NCBI GenBank assembly: GCA_937944145.1
Contig: CALDZK010000010.1
Span: 1 to 64,000 of the forward strand
DNA from: an uncultured Candidatus Altimarinota bacterium
GTDB taxonomy: Bacteria; Patescibacteriota; Gracilibacteria; BD1-5; UBA6164
Direction: 5' to 3'
Length of the DNA: 64,000 bases
In this document: positions 33,527-45,943 of the stretch, in pieces
How positions within the stretch are numbered: the stretch's first letter is position 1
Layout: each line of letters begins with the position of its first letter
The notes under the pieces: generated by a model
What the model was told of the DNA's origin: nothing
The model's input: the letters and a program-made list of their open reading frames with translations, nothing else
Databases searched by the model: none
Position numbers and translations under genes: made by a program

Positions 33527-34429
33527 ATGGACTATGATCTCATAATAATTGGAAGTGGAAGTGCTGGACTCCCAGCAGGAATGTATGCTAGCAGATACAA
33601 GATAAAAAATCTGGTTATTGGTGCCCAACCAGGCGGAGCACTTGCAACAAGCCACAAGGTAGAAAACTATCCCTGAATACTCTCTGCAAGTGGAAAAGAA
33701 ATCATGGATCAGTTCAAAGAGCATGCAGAAGTATCAGGAAGTGAAACACTTCAAGATACGGTAAATGATATACAAAAAATAGACGGATGATTTACTATAA
33801 AAACAACAAATAAAAATCTCACTACTCGTTTTGTTATTCTCGCTACAGGAAATACCTATAGAAAACTCTGAGTTCCAGGAGAAGCAGAGTTCTTATGAAA
33901 AGGAACAAGTTACTGTGCTACTTGTGATGGAATGTTTTTCAAGGATCGTGATGTTGTTCTAGCTGGTGGTGGAAACACTGCTCTGACAGAGGCTCTCTAC
34001 CTATCAGAAATCTGTAACAAGGTCTACATAGTCCATAGAAGAGATACTTTTAGAGCCGAAGATATCTGGGTAGAACAAGCAAAGAAAAAAGATAATATCG
34101 AATTCGTCCTCAATGAGGAGGTAAAAAAAGTAGGATGATCTATGTTTCTAGAAGAAGTAACTCTAAAAAGTGGAAGAGTCCTCAAAGCCGATGGTTTCTT
34201 TGTAGCTATCTGATCTGATCCATCTACAAAACTCGTAGAACACCTCTCTCCAGAAATGGACGACGAAGGATGTCTCATAGTTGATAAAAGACAAGAATCA
34301 TCCATAAGATGACTCTACGCAGCTGGAGACGTAACTACTAACTCTAACAAGTTTAAACAGACTATCATGTCTGCTGCCGAGGGATGCTTGGCTGCAGATA
34401 GTATACATGAGGATATACTGAGAGGATAA
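33527..34429 (+). CDS. trxB: Thioredoxin reductase-like flavoprotein
   Basis: NADPH-dependent FAD enzyme that reduces thioredoxin. 300 residues, with the FAD site IIIGSGSAGLPAGMYASR, the redox-active CATCDG (Cys near 131 and 134), NADPH loop VLAGGGNTALTEAL with HRRDTFRAE, and the C-terminal GLYAAGDVT. TGA glycines occur at NYPG and RKLGVPGE. No thioredoxin gene lies nearby. Confidence 0.92.
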
Positions 34430-35359
34430 ATGAAAGGCATAATTTCGCAAATTCTTGACTTCTTTTGACTAGAGTGAGTGGATACCATAGAGAGAGTGCT
34501 CCATGGTCTAGCCAATAATAACTACAAAATAACAAAAGACTCTCAAACATACTACTTAAAATCTATCTATAGACGCTGACTCAAAGACATAGAGTCTGAG
34601 ATACACTATACTGAACAGGTCTCAAAATTCTGAGTCGATACTATAGAGTTCTTGCGATGAAAAAATTGAAAAAAAATCTACCAATACAAGAATACTTTCT
34701 ATATTATTACATCATCAATACCCGGGATCTATAGTTCTCCAAATATCCACATCTACTCAAGAATAGGGTCACAAGTTGCAAAAATACACAGCACTCCTAC
34801 AAAAGGGCTCGCTCCCAGAATGACTCGGACCACAAAAGACACAACCTTATCGCTCCTAAGTGAGCTCAAAAAAAAACTCCCAGAAGCATACAAGAACTTT
34901 GAATGATATGAGAAAAACATTAAACACATTCTTGAAAAGATAGATTCTCATCCAAAAACTATCATACATGGTGATTTAAATCACCATAATATCATTGTTA
35001 CAAAGTGATGAAATCCCTATTTCCTAGATTTCGAAGAAACAAATATCTGAAGTCCTATTATCGATATAGCTTTCTTTATCATAAATTTCTGTATAATAAA
35101 TGGAGAGCTGAATAAAAACCTATACAAAAGTTTCTTGCAAGGATATAATAACCCAAATATATCCCAGTACAATTCCCTCTTAGGAGAAGTAATACTATTA
35201 GTCTCATACGTTAACTCATTATGGATAGCTCTAGAGTGCTGAGTTAAGAGGCCTAATTCTAAAATGTTTAGATACTCTCAGAGGTTTAGATCAGTCGAAA
35301 TACAAAACACTATTAATTATTTTAAACAAAAAGAACTATGAAAACATACGATCTTATAA
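34430..35359 (+). CDS. APH/choline-kinase-fold small-molecule kinase
   Basis: 309 residues with TIIHGDLNHHNIIV (catalytic Asp and Asn) and YFLDFEETNIGSPIIDIA (metal Asp), the signature of aminoglycoside phosphotransferase and homoserine- or choline-kinase type enzymes. The substrate is not evident. It begins on the base after the trxB stop and its end, beyond a TGA glycine, overlaps the next gene by 22 bases. Confidence 0.75.
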
Positions 35360-36735
35360 TCATCGGAAGTGGTGGTGGAACCAAACTCAGAGCAGCAACG
35401 ACTGTAGGAAAAACAGTAGCTATTATAGAGAAGTGAGAACTCTGAGGTACCTGTCTCAATAGAGGATGTATTCCCTCAAAGATGCTCATATATCCTGCTG
35501 ATCTCATGACACATATCAGAGAAGATGCTGAAAAATTTGGTATCTCTGAAGTAGATAATCCAAAAATAGATTTTGAAAAACTCATCACTCGTGTCCAAAA
35601 AGATATCAAAGCGGATAGTGATAGCATAGAGCCAATATATGAAAAAGACCCCCTTGTTACTCTCTACAAGTGACACGGGAAGTTTGTCTCTGACAAAGTA
35701 GTTGAAGTAAACGGAGAACAAATAACAGCAGAAAAGATCTATATAGCAACCGGATCCAAGCCACAAACACCAAATATAGAAGGTCTTGTTGGAACTCCAT
35801 TTTTCACGAGTACAGAAGCTCTAAAAAATACAAAACAGCCAAAAAAGATGATTGTTATTGGTGGTTGATATATCGCAACTGAACTCGGGCACTTTTATGG
35901 AGCAACAGGTACAGATATGCATTTCTTAGTGAGGAGTGAGATGCTCAAGGCAGAAGACAAAGATATCAGAGCAGAGTTTGCCAGGGATTTTGGAAATAGA
36001 TATAAGCTCCACTATTGAGTCAGTCCTACAAAGATATCATATGAAAACGAAACTTTTTACGTAAGTGTAAGTGATAAAGAGTGAAACAAATCTGTTATGG
36101 AATCTGATGCTCTCTTTGTCGCAACTGGAGTCGTTCCAAATACGGACAATCTCTGACTCGAAAATACAAAGATAAGTACTAGTCAAAGAGGATATATAGA
36201 AGTGAATAATTATCTAGAAACATGAGTCCAAGGAGTATATGCTCTCGGGGACGTTGTAGGAAACTATCTCTTTCGTCATAGTGTCAACTTCGAAGGAGAG
36301 TATCTCGCTGGACAACACTATCTGGGAGAAACAAAATCTGTGATACAATACCCTCCTGTTCCTCACGCAGTTTTTAGCTATCCTCAAATAGCTGGAGTCG
36401 GAGTAACAGAAGACGAACTCATAAAGCAGTGAAAACAACTATGAATAGACTATGTAGTGGGAATCAATCACTACAAAAACTCAGCCATGGGTTCTGCTAT
36501 CCTGCCAAAAGTAGGAATGGTAAAAATCATTGCAGAAAAATCTACAGGCAAGATGATCTGAGCTCATATTGTCGGAGATAGAGCTTCTGATATCATACAT
36601 ATGCTTATCATCTATGTAACTCAATGAGCAACGGTAGAGCAAATGCTCAGAGAAATCATATTTATCCATCCAGCGCTCAGTGAAAATATCAGGAATGCTG
36701 GAAGAAAAATAGTAAAAGAATTACAAAAAGTTTAG
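35338..36735 (+). CDS. Dihydrolipoamide dehydrogenase-like flavoprotein
   Basis: 465-residue class I pyridine nucleotide-disulfide oxidoreductase. FAD site IIIGSGGGTKLRAA, redox motif GTCLNRGCIPSK (Cys near residues 41 and 46), NAD site IVIGGGYIATELG, VYALGDV, and the C-terminal dimer segment HPALSEN with its active-site His. The His-Pro and following Glu-like pattern fit lipoamide dehydrogenase or a related disulfide reductase; E2 or E1 partners are not in this window. Confidence 0.85.
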
Positions 36736-36801
36736 TTAGTATTAAGATACATACATATAATAGAGTTGTAAAAAGGTTTTATTTCTTATAAAAATATCAT
36801 T

Positions 36802-37662
36802 ATGAAAAAAATTATACTATTTCTCACTATAGCAGTTCTCAGTTTTGAGATGAGCTTTGCAGCAGGGAATAAAGTATTTCTCGACAATGTTGCAGAGAGA
36901 CAAACTATTGCAGGAATTACATTTCAAAAAAGTACTTTTGGTCAAGCTATTGGTTCCTATAACGAAGCAAATGGTGCCTATAATGTAGAAACAAGACTCT
37001 TTAATCTCCCAAAACTGCCTCAATGATACCTCTACCAATGATGGATCGTAGAGCCAGGATCCAGGATACACATACCTGCTGGAGAAGTGATTTTTCCCCC
37101 AACAACATCATCTACAAGAGTCAATGAAACTCTAAAATTTTCAAGTGATAGAGACCTCAGAGCATATACTCAGTACTCTCTCACAGTAGAAAGAGGGGGA
37201 GTACAATCATCTCCATCAAATAACGTTATTCTATTTGGAGATATGGACTTTCGTCTGATTCGTTCTATCTCATCTGGAAGTGATCTAAAAGGAAGTAAAA
37301 ATCTCTCAAGTGAAGATAAGTTTAACAAACTCAAAGAAAAAGCAAGCACTATATCAACTCCATCAAGAATCAATGGATGAAAAGTAAAAAACAATCCAAG
37401 AGTCACAGCTCCTGAACAACCTGTAAAAGTAAAAACAGCAGCTTCTATCATAGGGCCACGTATAGAAACAAACCAACAAAAAATCATACTCAGTAGACTC
37501 TCTAGAGTATCTGAAGGAAAGCTCAGAACTCTCAGAAGCAGACTCCCTGAAATCAAAAATAGATTTAGAGATCAAGACGCAACTGTGCGAGATAGAAGCG
37601 CAAAGATACGTATTATAAATGATATAGAGACAGTTATACAGTACCTTCTCAATCAAAAATAA
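36802..37662 (+). CDS. Exported protein with RskA-like domain
   Basis: 286 residues: signal peptide (KKIILFLTIAVLSFEMSFAA), a beta-rich domain with PQGYLYQGWIVEPGS and SLTVERGGVQSSPSNNVILF that resembles the extracytoplasmic part of anti-sigma-K factors, then a basic helical tail (RLSRVSEGKLRTLRSRLPEI). Related in layout to the next gene. Probably periplasmic or surface located. Confidence 0.6.
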
Positions 37663-37672
37663 AGAGAACTAA

Positions 37673-37708
37673 AAAAAACAGATATTTATACAAAAATATC
37701 TGTTTTTT
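37673..37708 (+). terminator. Intrinsic terminator
   Basis: AAAAAACAGATATTT, short loop, AAATATCTGTTTTTT between the two exported-protein genes. Confidence 0.75.
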
Positions 37709-37766
37709 TAGGAATAATTAAGTTTATCTCAGTATAATTTCCCATATATAATTCTACCGAAAAACT

Positions 37767-38519
37767 ATGAAAAAAATACGGATTACTATTACCCTTATCG
37801 TACTTCTATGAGTAGGATCTGTATCAGGAGCGAAACAATCAAAAGTAGAAAAAACTATAAAAGGAAGACAGCCAACAAATGTACTGCAAACACTCGTAAC
37901 ATGACAGACACTCTTTGGTCAAGAGTTTTGAAAAGAAGTATTTGGGAGAGCAGGAGGTACCTACTACTGAGGAAGTAATGATTACGATTTAGAAGCTATT
38001 TTTTCGCATCTCCCAAGATACAAAGATGAATCAGTATTTTATGAAGCGTGGCTGTATAATAGCAAGGAGAACAACTATATATCCATCGGAACTAGTCTCG
38101 GACAGCCTACTCTCAAGAGAACAGATAGTAGGATAAACTTTAGTACAAAATGAGATCTCACGAACTATGATATCTTTGTAATGAGCCTCGAGTCAGTACA
38201 AAAAAACACTTCCCCAACAACAAAAGTTATCGAGTGAGAAATAGCTCTACGCATACTTGACGACGAGGTACGATTTTGAGCAGAGAGGGTGAGACCCACA
38301 AAAAATACCGTACAAGCAACTATAATACCAAGTATTAGTTCTTCTCAAAAACAACGTATAGAATCAATTTTGTCTCGTGTTTCTCGAAGCAAACTCCTGA
38401 TACTCAAAGCAAAAATAGATAGACTCAAGGGGAGCCAAAAAATAGACACTCTAAGCGACCGTACAGTTGCTGTACTAGATTTTATCGAGGATACGGTGGA
38501 AAGATTACTGGAGAAATAG
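37767..38519 (+). CDS. Exported protein, relative of the preceding gene
   Basis: 250 residues: signal peptide (RITITLIVLLGVGSVSGA), then a domain with YEAWLYNSKENNYISIG matching the YQGWIVEPGS region of the gene before it, and the same type of tail (QRIESILSRVSRSKLLILKA). About nine in-frame TGA codons. A diverged tandem paralog. Confidence 0.6.
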
Positions 38520-38572
38520 ATATATTGTCCTGAGTATATATCATGTATTTATAATACTTTAAAACACTACCT

Positions 38573-38956
38573 TTATACTACTATTCCGTATAGCCCTAAA
38601 ATTGCAGTTATAGCGATACAGGCAAATCCTATCATAAAAGGTATCTGCCTTTTTTTTGGATCTTTCAAATACCCAAAAACGTAGCAAACACGACTGAGAA
38701 ACCAAATAGTTCCTACCATTCCAGCAATCGTCGCAGGTCAAAAAATAGTAGCCACCCAGAGAAGTGGTAAATACACAACTGAAGCTTCAACAGAATTCAT
38801 ATGTACTCTATTGGCAATCATTACCTCCTTACTTTTTATCACCTCGTATGGTGGTTCTTTGTGTTTCATACGGGTCATACCGACATTGTATGCCAACCAA
38901 AAAGTAAAAAGTGCAGAGAAAATAGTAATAAGGGCTGAGAGAGTATATGTTTCCAT
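38573..38956 (-). CDS. MAPEG-family membrane protein
   Basis: 127 residues, four helices. MIANRVHMNSVEASVVYLPL carries the Arg-x-x-x-Asn/Glu pattern of MAPEG proteins, and VCYVFGYLKDPKKRQIPF gives the fourth-helix loop. Members are glutathione-linked membrane enzymes in other organisms; activity here is not established. Confidence 0.75.
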
Positions 38957-39027
38957 AAGAGAATAATTATAAGATAATAGACATAGTATATAGTCTTTTA
39001 TATTTTAGAAAGATCTTTTTTATCAAG

Positions 39028-41973
39028 TTACATTTCCTTGTATGCCTTTTGATACATTTGTAACACTTGTTCATATGAAAAAATTAATTCCTCTTTTGAA
39101 ACATATTTACTATATCACTTAATGTTTTTATTCTGGTTTTCTGAGAGCCATTTCATAAATTCATCATAATTATTTACAATAAAACTCTTCATAATATCCT
39201 CATCAAAATACTCTATAATATCTCACATAAGCATTACTGGTTTATTACGCTCTTCTTCTAGATTACGAGTAATCCATCTCAAGAAATACTCTTCCTCGAT
39301 TTTAAATCACTTTATAAAATATTCAGTTAAAGATTTTTTCGTTTCGTTAGGAGCGTAATGCAGTAACATGTAAAGTAAGTGTCAGAGAATTCTTTTCTCA
39401 TGCTGATCTTCAAATTCATATACATATTGAATAAAGTTTGTATCAGAGTTGATGTAATTCTTTTCAAAATATGGATAAATAATCTTATAGATTTCATTTC
39501 TATCAATGGCTCTCTCAAAATTATCAAATGATCCTCATCGGCTCTTGTCAGTCGCAAGTAAAACTCGGAGTCACTCCATTAATCATTTCATTGTTTGTTC
39601 TTTTCATAGTTCTTTTCATCTCTCCATAATTCATATCGGAAGAGAAGTATCTCATTTATTTCCATATACATACTCTGAAATATTTTCAGGCTTTGTATTT
39701 GAATTATAAGAAATTGATACATCCAAAATTCGTGCAATATCTAGATAAAAAGTAAAATCATTATCATACTCATATAATTCTCCTTTTTGTACTATTGCAT
39801 CTACCATCATAAAAGCTCGCTCTTCTCTCATTCCTCATTCGTTTTGTTTAGCTAATTCATCCGGTAGCTTTCGTAGAAAATTATTTATATAATCAATTCC
39901 TCATTTTTTAAACACTTCATCTAGCGCATCTTTCGCATTTATTTCCTTCTTTAAGTATTGCCCTATCTTTTCCAAAACAAATCTATTTTCTTGTATATCT
40001 TTTTGTATTTCTTTTGAATTTCCTGTTAGTAAATCTATATAGATTTTGAGAGTATTTCAATCTCGTAATTGATATTTTTCTCTATCATTGATTCCTTGAT
40101 AATTTTTCTCACGTATAGGAAATAAATCTTTTAGTAATTGTTGTTCATGATATGGAAGTGTGTCTAGATAGTCTATGTACTCTTGATTTTCTTCTTTTTT
40201 AGTTTCTTCACCATAAAGGTTAAAAATATATTTTGATCTATTCAGATGAATTGATTCAGATACACTTATTTCATTTTCTATATCCTTGTATAGATGAAAA
40301 TAATGCATTTGTAATATCAGAAGTTTTATAAAGACATCAAATTTCACTCAAAAAGTTTCATCGAAGTACTGTATTGCTTCATTATCATCATCTTTTTTTG
40401 ATAATACTAGAGATGTTATAATAAAATTCACTATTCTCTTCACACCTCTCATATTTTTTAAAGACCTCCCCCATAACTTATAATTCTTAAATAGAAAAAG
40501 ATCATCAATAGACTTTTTCATGGCTTTTATCGAATAGGTTCAAAATGAATGTTTTTTATTATATTCACCTATATATCTCTTAAATTCTTGTTTTAATTCA
40601 TCTGGATGAATATTGACAGAGACATTAACCGTAATTATCTTGTCCATATACCTTATAAGTTCTGCGTTATTTATCTTTTGAGTTTCTACTTGTTTTACTT
40701 TTTGTTCTTGTGTTATCTGTGTTTGAATCAGTTGTGTATCTATAGAATTGAAGTTTTGGGGATCATAGCATAGAACAAAACTCGTGTTATGAAAGTCTCT
40801 TACGAGATCTACTATTTTCAAAATCTCAATAAATTTATCACTCGTAATTCTATCTAAGTCATCTATAATAATAACTATTTTCTCAGGAATTTTCTTTAAA
40901 AAATTATTTATGTGAACTTTTTGTTTTGCTAATGATTTTCTTCAAAAAAATAATGAATAAAATGGTATTGAAAATCCAAAAAACTTATGTGAATTTTCCT
41001 GTAATATATTCGTAAAATCAGAAAATTTACGAGATATGTCTCAGGTATAATATTTGTGATCTTTTAGAGAAGATACTATCTCATCAAAAAGCTTTTCTAA
41101 GAGTTCTTTTTCAGACTCATAATACCATGGGTTGAAGTCTACAAATATAATATTATCATGTTCCTTAGCAGTATTTTTCATGAGATTAAGAAGAGAACTT
41201 TTTCCTGTCCCCCACTCTGCAGTCAGACCAAAAACCTGGTTATCTGTACTTTCATTATTCTTTATTAACTCATACAGCTTTTCGTAAGGTTTCTTATCTT
41301 TGTAATTCCAGAATCTATCATCATCTGGTTTTTCAACAGCATTATCACTAAGAAGCAATCATTCTTTCTTTTCTTGAGTTTGTAGCCTGTATTCGATACT
41401 ATAGAGCTGTATTAATCCACAACATATCACACCTAGTATCGAGAAAATTACATACCATAAAAACCCTATTATTAATCAATACAAAATCGTAAATACCAAG
41501 ATTATAGTAAAAATCCTTATATTATTTGTCCTCCATACCCTGCATAAAAAAGGAAAAATATGGAAAAGTAGATACAGACAAAGTATAGATAAGAGAAAAA
41601 TCAATATTTGTGATATAAAACTCTTACTATAAAAAATAAAGATGCTATTTTGAGTTATAAGAATATATATATCTATAAGAGATATTTTCTGAAAAACAAA
41701 ATTAGCAAAAACAGAAAGTAGAAAAATCAGTAAAAATTTTTTTACAAAAAAAGAAAATTCTCATTTTAGTGAATTCTTATATCCATTCCAAACTTTCTTC
41801 CTCAGCTCAAGTTTTTCCTTTCTTTGTTTCTGACTTACTGATTGATACTCTGTATCTATTTCTTTTTTAGATTTCTTATACTCCTGAGTTATTTCCTTTT
41901 TCACAAGCTTGAAATTCTCTTGAAGTTTTTCTATCGCTTGACTATACACATCTTTTAACTTCTTTTCTTTCAT
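39028..41973 (-). CDS. Large KAP-type P-loop NTPase
   Basis: 981 residues, continuous only when TGA is Gly. The order is a charged coiled coil (residues 1-70), several membrane helices (about 75-190), the KAP core with Walker A AEWGTGKSSLL near 252-262, FVDFNPWYYES, and Walker B IVIIIDDLDR near 365, and then a long helical C-terminal region. KAP NTPases are membrane-associated ATPases, some plasmid-borne and linked to phage exclusion. Here the helices precede Walker A rather than splitting the P-loop domain. Confidence 0.85.
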
Positions 41974-42030
41974 TGTTTAAAATATACATATAAATATTGT
42001 CTACATACTAAGCACGGCATATTAAAAAGC

Positions 42031-42060
42031 AGAAAAGACTTCCTTTCGGAAGTCTTTTCT
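42031..42060. terminator. Terminator between KAP NTPase and htpG
   Basis: 13-bp perfect arms (AGAAAAGACTTCC) with a TTTC loop, ending 14 bases beyond the htpG stop. Confidence 0.85.
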
Positions 42061-42074
42061 ATTTATAATTATTT

Positions 42075-43982
42075 CTATTTCAAGTACTCCCCTGCAAATT
42101 TATTGGTCATTCCTACAAAATCTGCAATATTTTCAAGTTCTCCTCATTCGAGAAGAATAGCTTGCATATATGCGTACTGAGTCAGGTCTTTGAGTTTTTT
42201 GGATTTCACATCGGACTTGAATTCTTTTTTCATCGCTTTTACGAGCTTGTTATTTGGATTGAGCTCGAGTACACGTTTTGTTTCTGGTACTGGTTGTCCC
42301 ATAGCTTTCATCATCTTTTCCATTTGAGGATTCATCGCTCCATCAGGAGTTTTGAGTGCTCCAAGAGCATCTCATAGATTTGGGTTGAGTTCTACTTTTT
42401 CTATTTTTTCTGTCCCAATAGTATTTTTTACGAGTTCGAGCATGTCTTTGAATTGTTTCTCTGTAGTCTCTGCTTTTTTCTTTTCTTCTGCTGTTTCTTC
42501 TTTGAGTTTTATATCACTCGCTGTAACAGATTTGAGTTTTACTTTTTTGTACTCGTCTAGAACTCCTATCATCCATTCATCGATAGCATCGGTAAATAGT
42601 ATCACATCTGTTTTTGTATCTTTAAACTGTGCAAGATACGGACTCGCAAGAACTTCACTACGGGACTTTCCAGAGATATAATAGATAGTTTTTCCTTCTC
42701 CTTTTTGTGCTTCGATATATCCATCAAGAGAAATTTTCTTGTCTCCAAGAAGAGTATCAAACTCGAGTGTTGCAGCTATATCTTCTTTGAGATCTGCTTC
42801 ATAATACACTCCTTCCTTGAGTATAGCACCATAGTTTTCAAAGAATTTTCCATAAGCGACTGCATCTTTTACTCTAAGTTTTTTGAGTTCCCCTACTACT
42901 TTTTTTACGAGTGATTTTTTGATTGTCTCAAGTGTAGCATTTGACTGGAGCATTTCACGAGAGATATTTAGTGGGAGATCTGTTGTCTCTACGACTCCAG
43001 ATACAAATCTGAGCCATACTGGAAGGAGTTCTTTTGCATGTTCGAGTATTAGAACATTTTGTACATAGAGTTTTGGTCCGTATTCCTTGCTTGGGTCTCT
43101 CATATCTGAAAATGCGTTGGTTTCCTGTGGTATATACAGAAGCGTGTTATAACTGACATTTCATTCTATACTACTGTGGATATGCCCGAGTGGAGCATTG
43201 AAATCCATAGATACCTGGCTATAAAAATCCTTATACTCTTCAGCTTTCACACTCGTTTTTGATTTCTTCCAGATTGGTTTTGTTTCGTTTACTTGTTCAA
43301 AACCAAGTTCTTTTGGTTCTTTCTTTTTCTCTTCTTCTGATCTAGTATCGTTTTCGAGCATCATGATTGGAACTCCCACATAATTAGAGTATTTTTTTAT
43401 GAGTTCTCTAACTTTCCAGTCTGTGAGTAGTTCATGATTTCCCTCTCCCATATAGAGAGTAACAACCGTTCCTCTTCCTTCTTTTTTTGTTTCTTCTACT
43501 TCGTATCCAGATTTTCCATCACTGATCCATTTATGGGCTTTTTTATCGAGACCACTTCTAGTTACAACCTCTACTTTGTCAGCGACCATAAAAGCAGAAT
43601 AAAAACCAACCCCAAACTGTCCGATGAGGTTATGGTCTCCTCCCTCTTTTGCTTTTTCCAGTTTCTCCATAAATTCTTTCGTTCCTGATTTTGCAATCGT
43701 TCCGAGGTGCTTGTGCATCTCATCTTCGGTCATACCGATACCGTTATCTGTGATAGAAAGAGTTTTGTTTTTTTCATTTATTTCTACTTTTATCTCAAAA
43801 TTTGTATCGTCTCCAAGAAATGTTGTATCTGTCAGCGCTTTGAGACGAGCCTTGTCGATAGCATCTGAAGAGTTAGAAATGAGTTCTCTGAGAAATATTT
43901 CTTTGTTTGAATAAATAGAATGCGTCAAGAGCTCCAGAATACGTCCTGTCTCTGCTGCAAAATTATGTTGTTTTTTTGTCAT
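42075..43982 (-). CDS. htpG: Chaperone HtpG (Hsp90)
   Basis: ATP-dependent chaperone. 635 residues: GHKL ATPase domain with LISNSSDAIDKAR, TDNGIGMTEDEM and GQFGVGFYSAFMVADKV; middle domain with GEGNHELLT and LPLNISREMLQ; C-terminal dimerisation domain. TGA glycines at three conserved loops. A CIRCE-like inverted repeat lies 25 bases upstream of its ATG. Confidence 0.97.
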
Positions 43983-44007
43983 ATAAATATGTTATGTTGT
44001 ATTATTT

Positions 44008-44034
44008 TAAGCACCTAATATTTTAAGGTGCTAA
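44008..44034 (-). promoter_or_regulatory. CIRCE-like HrcA operator
   Basis: Minus strand reads TTAGCACCT, nine bases, AGGTGCTTA. The consensus CIRCE is TTAGCACTC-N9-GAGTGCTAA; arm length, 9-base spacer and TTAGCAC core agree. It lies just upstream of htpG, a heat-shock gene, so repression by HrcA is likely but not shown. Confidence 0.55.
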
Positions 44035-44151
44035 AATTGTATGGATTTTTGATTTTGAGTCAAGATATATTTTTGATACATTTTTAGCTTATTGACGAAA
44101 TCAGTAAAAAAATTATAATCCATAAAATATTTAAGGAAAACAAACAATACC

Positions 44152-45033
44152 ATGCAGTATCATGAAGCAGATAGAAAACATTGAATTGATTTCGTTACAC
44201 CACAGGAAACGTCTAGCATAATACAAAACATACATCGAAATGGAAACATTATAACAAACGTACAAGAGTTATTATCATGTAAGTATGAACATCTCTCAAA
44301 CGAAAATCTTCAACAACATATGAAATCTACTGAAGTCCCAGTAGTCCTAGATTGTCCAGAAATACATGAAGTCCTTAACTCTCATGCACAACAGACACTG
44401 GAGCTACTACAAGAAAGTACTCAGTCACACATAACCTCTATAGGACTTCCATTTGTATTATTACATCAGGCATGTAACCAAATTATTATTTCATCATTAT
44501 CTGGGATACGAAATAAAGGTCCTTCCATAGAAGTAAGTGTGGAAATCCCTACAAATTGAAAACGCGTTACAAAATCAAAAAACTTTTCACTAAAAAGTAT
44601 GTGAGAAAGAAAAGCTTTACTTCAAGCTCTAGAACATAGATACAATCTCCAAAAATTCAAAGAAACTAAAGCGTATAAAAAAAGAATAGATGACGGAAGA
44701 TTTTCTCCTCAAGAAAGGATTTTATATGAAAAACTATTAAAAAGTTGAATACTTGAGAAATATTGAGAGATTATCAAAATACAAGGAATAAGAATAAAGA
44801 CCTGTCCGAGAGATGAAAAAGAAAGGCTCTCTCTAGAACTGAACGGTAAAAAAACAACTCTACTCATAGACAAAGAGATTCCCGTAAACTTCTGAAGAAC
44901 TTATATTAGAAATATCCATGACACTATACGACTCGCACTCAATAAGGTATGTGAATTTCTTTGAGTCCCTCACTTATCAGTAGAAGAAAAAAACTTTGTA
45001 ATAGAAAGATATGGAAATAAGAATCTCTACTAA
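44152..45033 (+). CDS. Protein of unknown function
   Basis: 293 residues, soluble and basic. A good AAGGAAA ribosome-binding site precedes the ATG. Features: VVLDCPEIHEVLNSH, a lysine-rich central part and a C-terminal helix VCEFLGVPHLSVEE. Six TGA glycines. Divergent from htpG. No family recognised. Confidence 0.6.
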
Positions 45034-45082
45034 TCTTCCAAAGCATACAAATACTTTAAGTACATATATAACCTAAAAAACT

Positions 45083-45943
45083 ATGAACAAAACAGAAAAT
45101 ATCTCTTCCCAACAAGAATTGCTCGAGGTAAAGAAACAACTGCCTGTAGAGATATATCAATGCATCGAAAGTACCAAAGAAATAGGAGCCAAGATATCTC
45201 GTACTGGAGGGACTTTAGATTTTGGTAATATTATCCAGTTCATAGACCATATACTCGACACAAAACCTGTAGAGTTTACAAATGGAGAAGTACAAAATGC
45301 TGCTGGTGAAAATACAGGAAGCCTGAAAATCTTAGCTTTTGGGAAAATGATGTGACTTCATACGCAACAAATACTATGAATGTTTGGAGAGCATTACAAA
45401 GACGTAAGAAATGATCCTGAGTGAGAATCTCATCAAAATATCCGAGCACTTCAAAAGACAGGAATAGAGTGAGTAATTATGTCTGAGAATCCTTTTTCAC
45501 TCAGAAATACAAATCCCTATAACCTAACCCCTAAAGAAATAGAAGTACTCTGATACCTAGCTCGTTGATATATAAACAAACAAATAGCTCATCGTCTTAG
45601 TATATCTGTACGAACTATAGAAATTCATCGCTCAAATATACGCAGAAAAACTCAGTGTAATACAGTGGCTGAATTTCAGGAAGTGAAAAAGAAAACATCT
45701 TGAAAAGTTATAAACAATCAATTAACAGAAGAACAAAAACAAGAAAGTCACAATCTCAGCCCTAAAGAACGAGAAATACTCTGATACATAGCTAATTGAT
45801 ACGTAAACCAGCAAATAGCTCATCGTCTTGGTATATCTGTACGAACTATAGAAACTCATCGCTTAAACTTACGTAGAAAAACTAAATCTAGCAGTAGGAG
45901 TGATCTCGTAGAAATCGCAAAAGACCTACAACTTATAGATTAA
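45083..45943 (+). CDS. Transcription regulator with two tandem LuxR-type HTH domains
   Basis: 286 residues. Residues 1-130 are of no known family. The rest holds two copies of a GerE/LuxR helix-turn-helix: NLTPKEIEVLGYLARGYI with AHRLSISVRTIEIHRSNI, and NLSPKEREILGYIANGYV with AHRLGISVRTIETHRLNL. In each copy two TGA glycines sit in the conserved E-x-L-G and A-x-G-Y positions. No receiver domain is seen. Confidence 0.8.
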
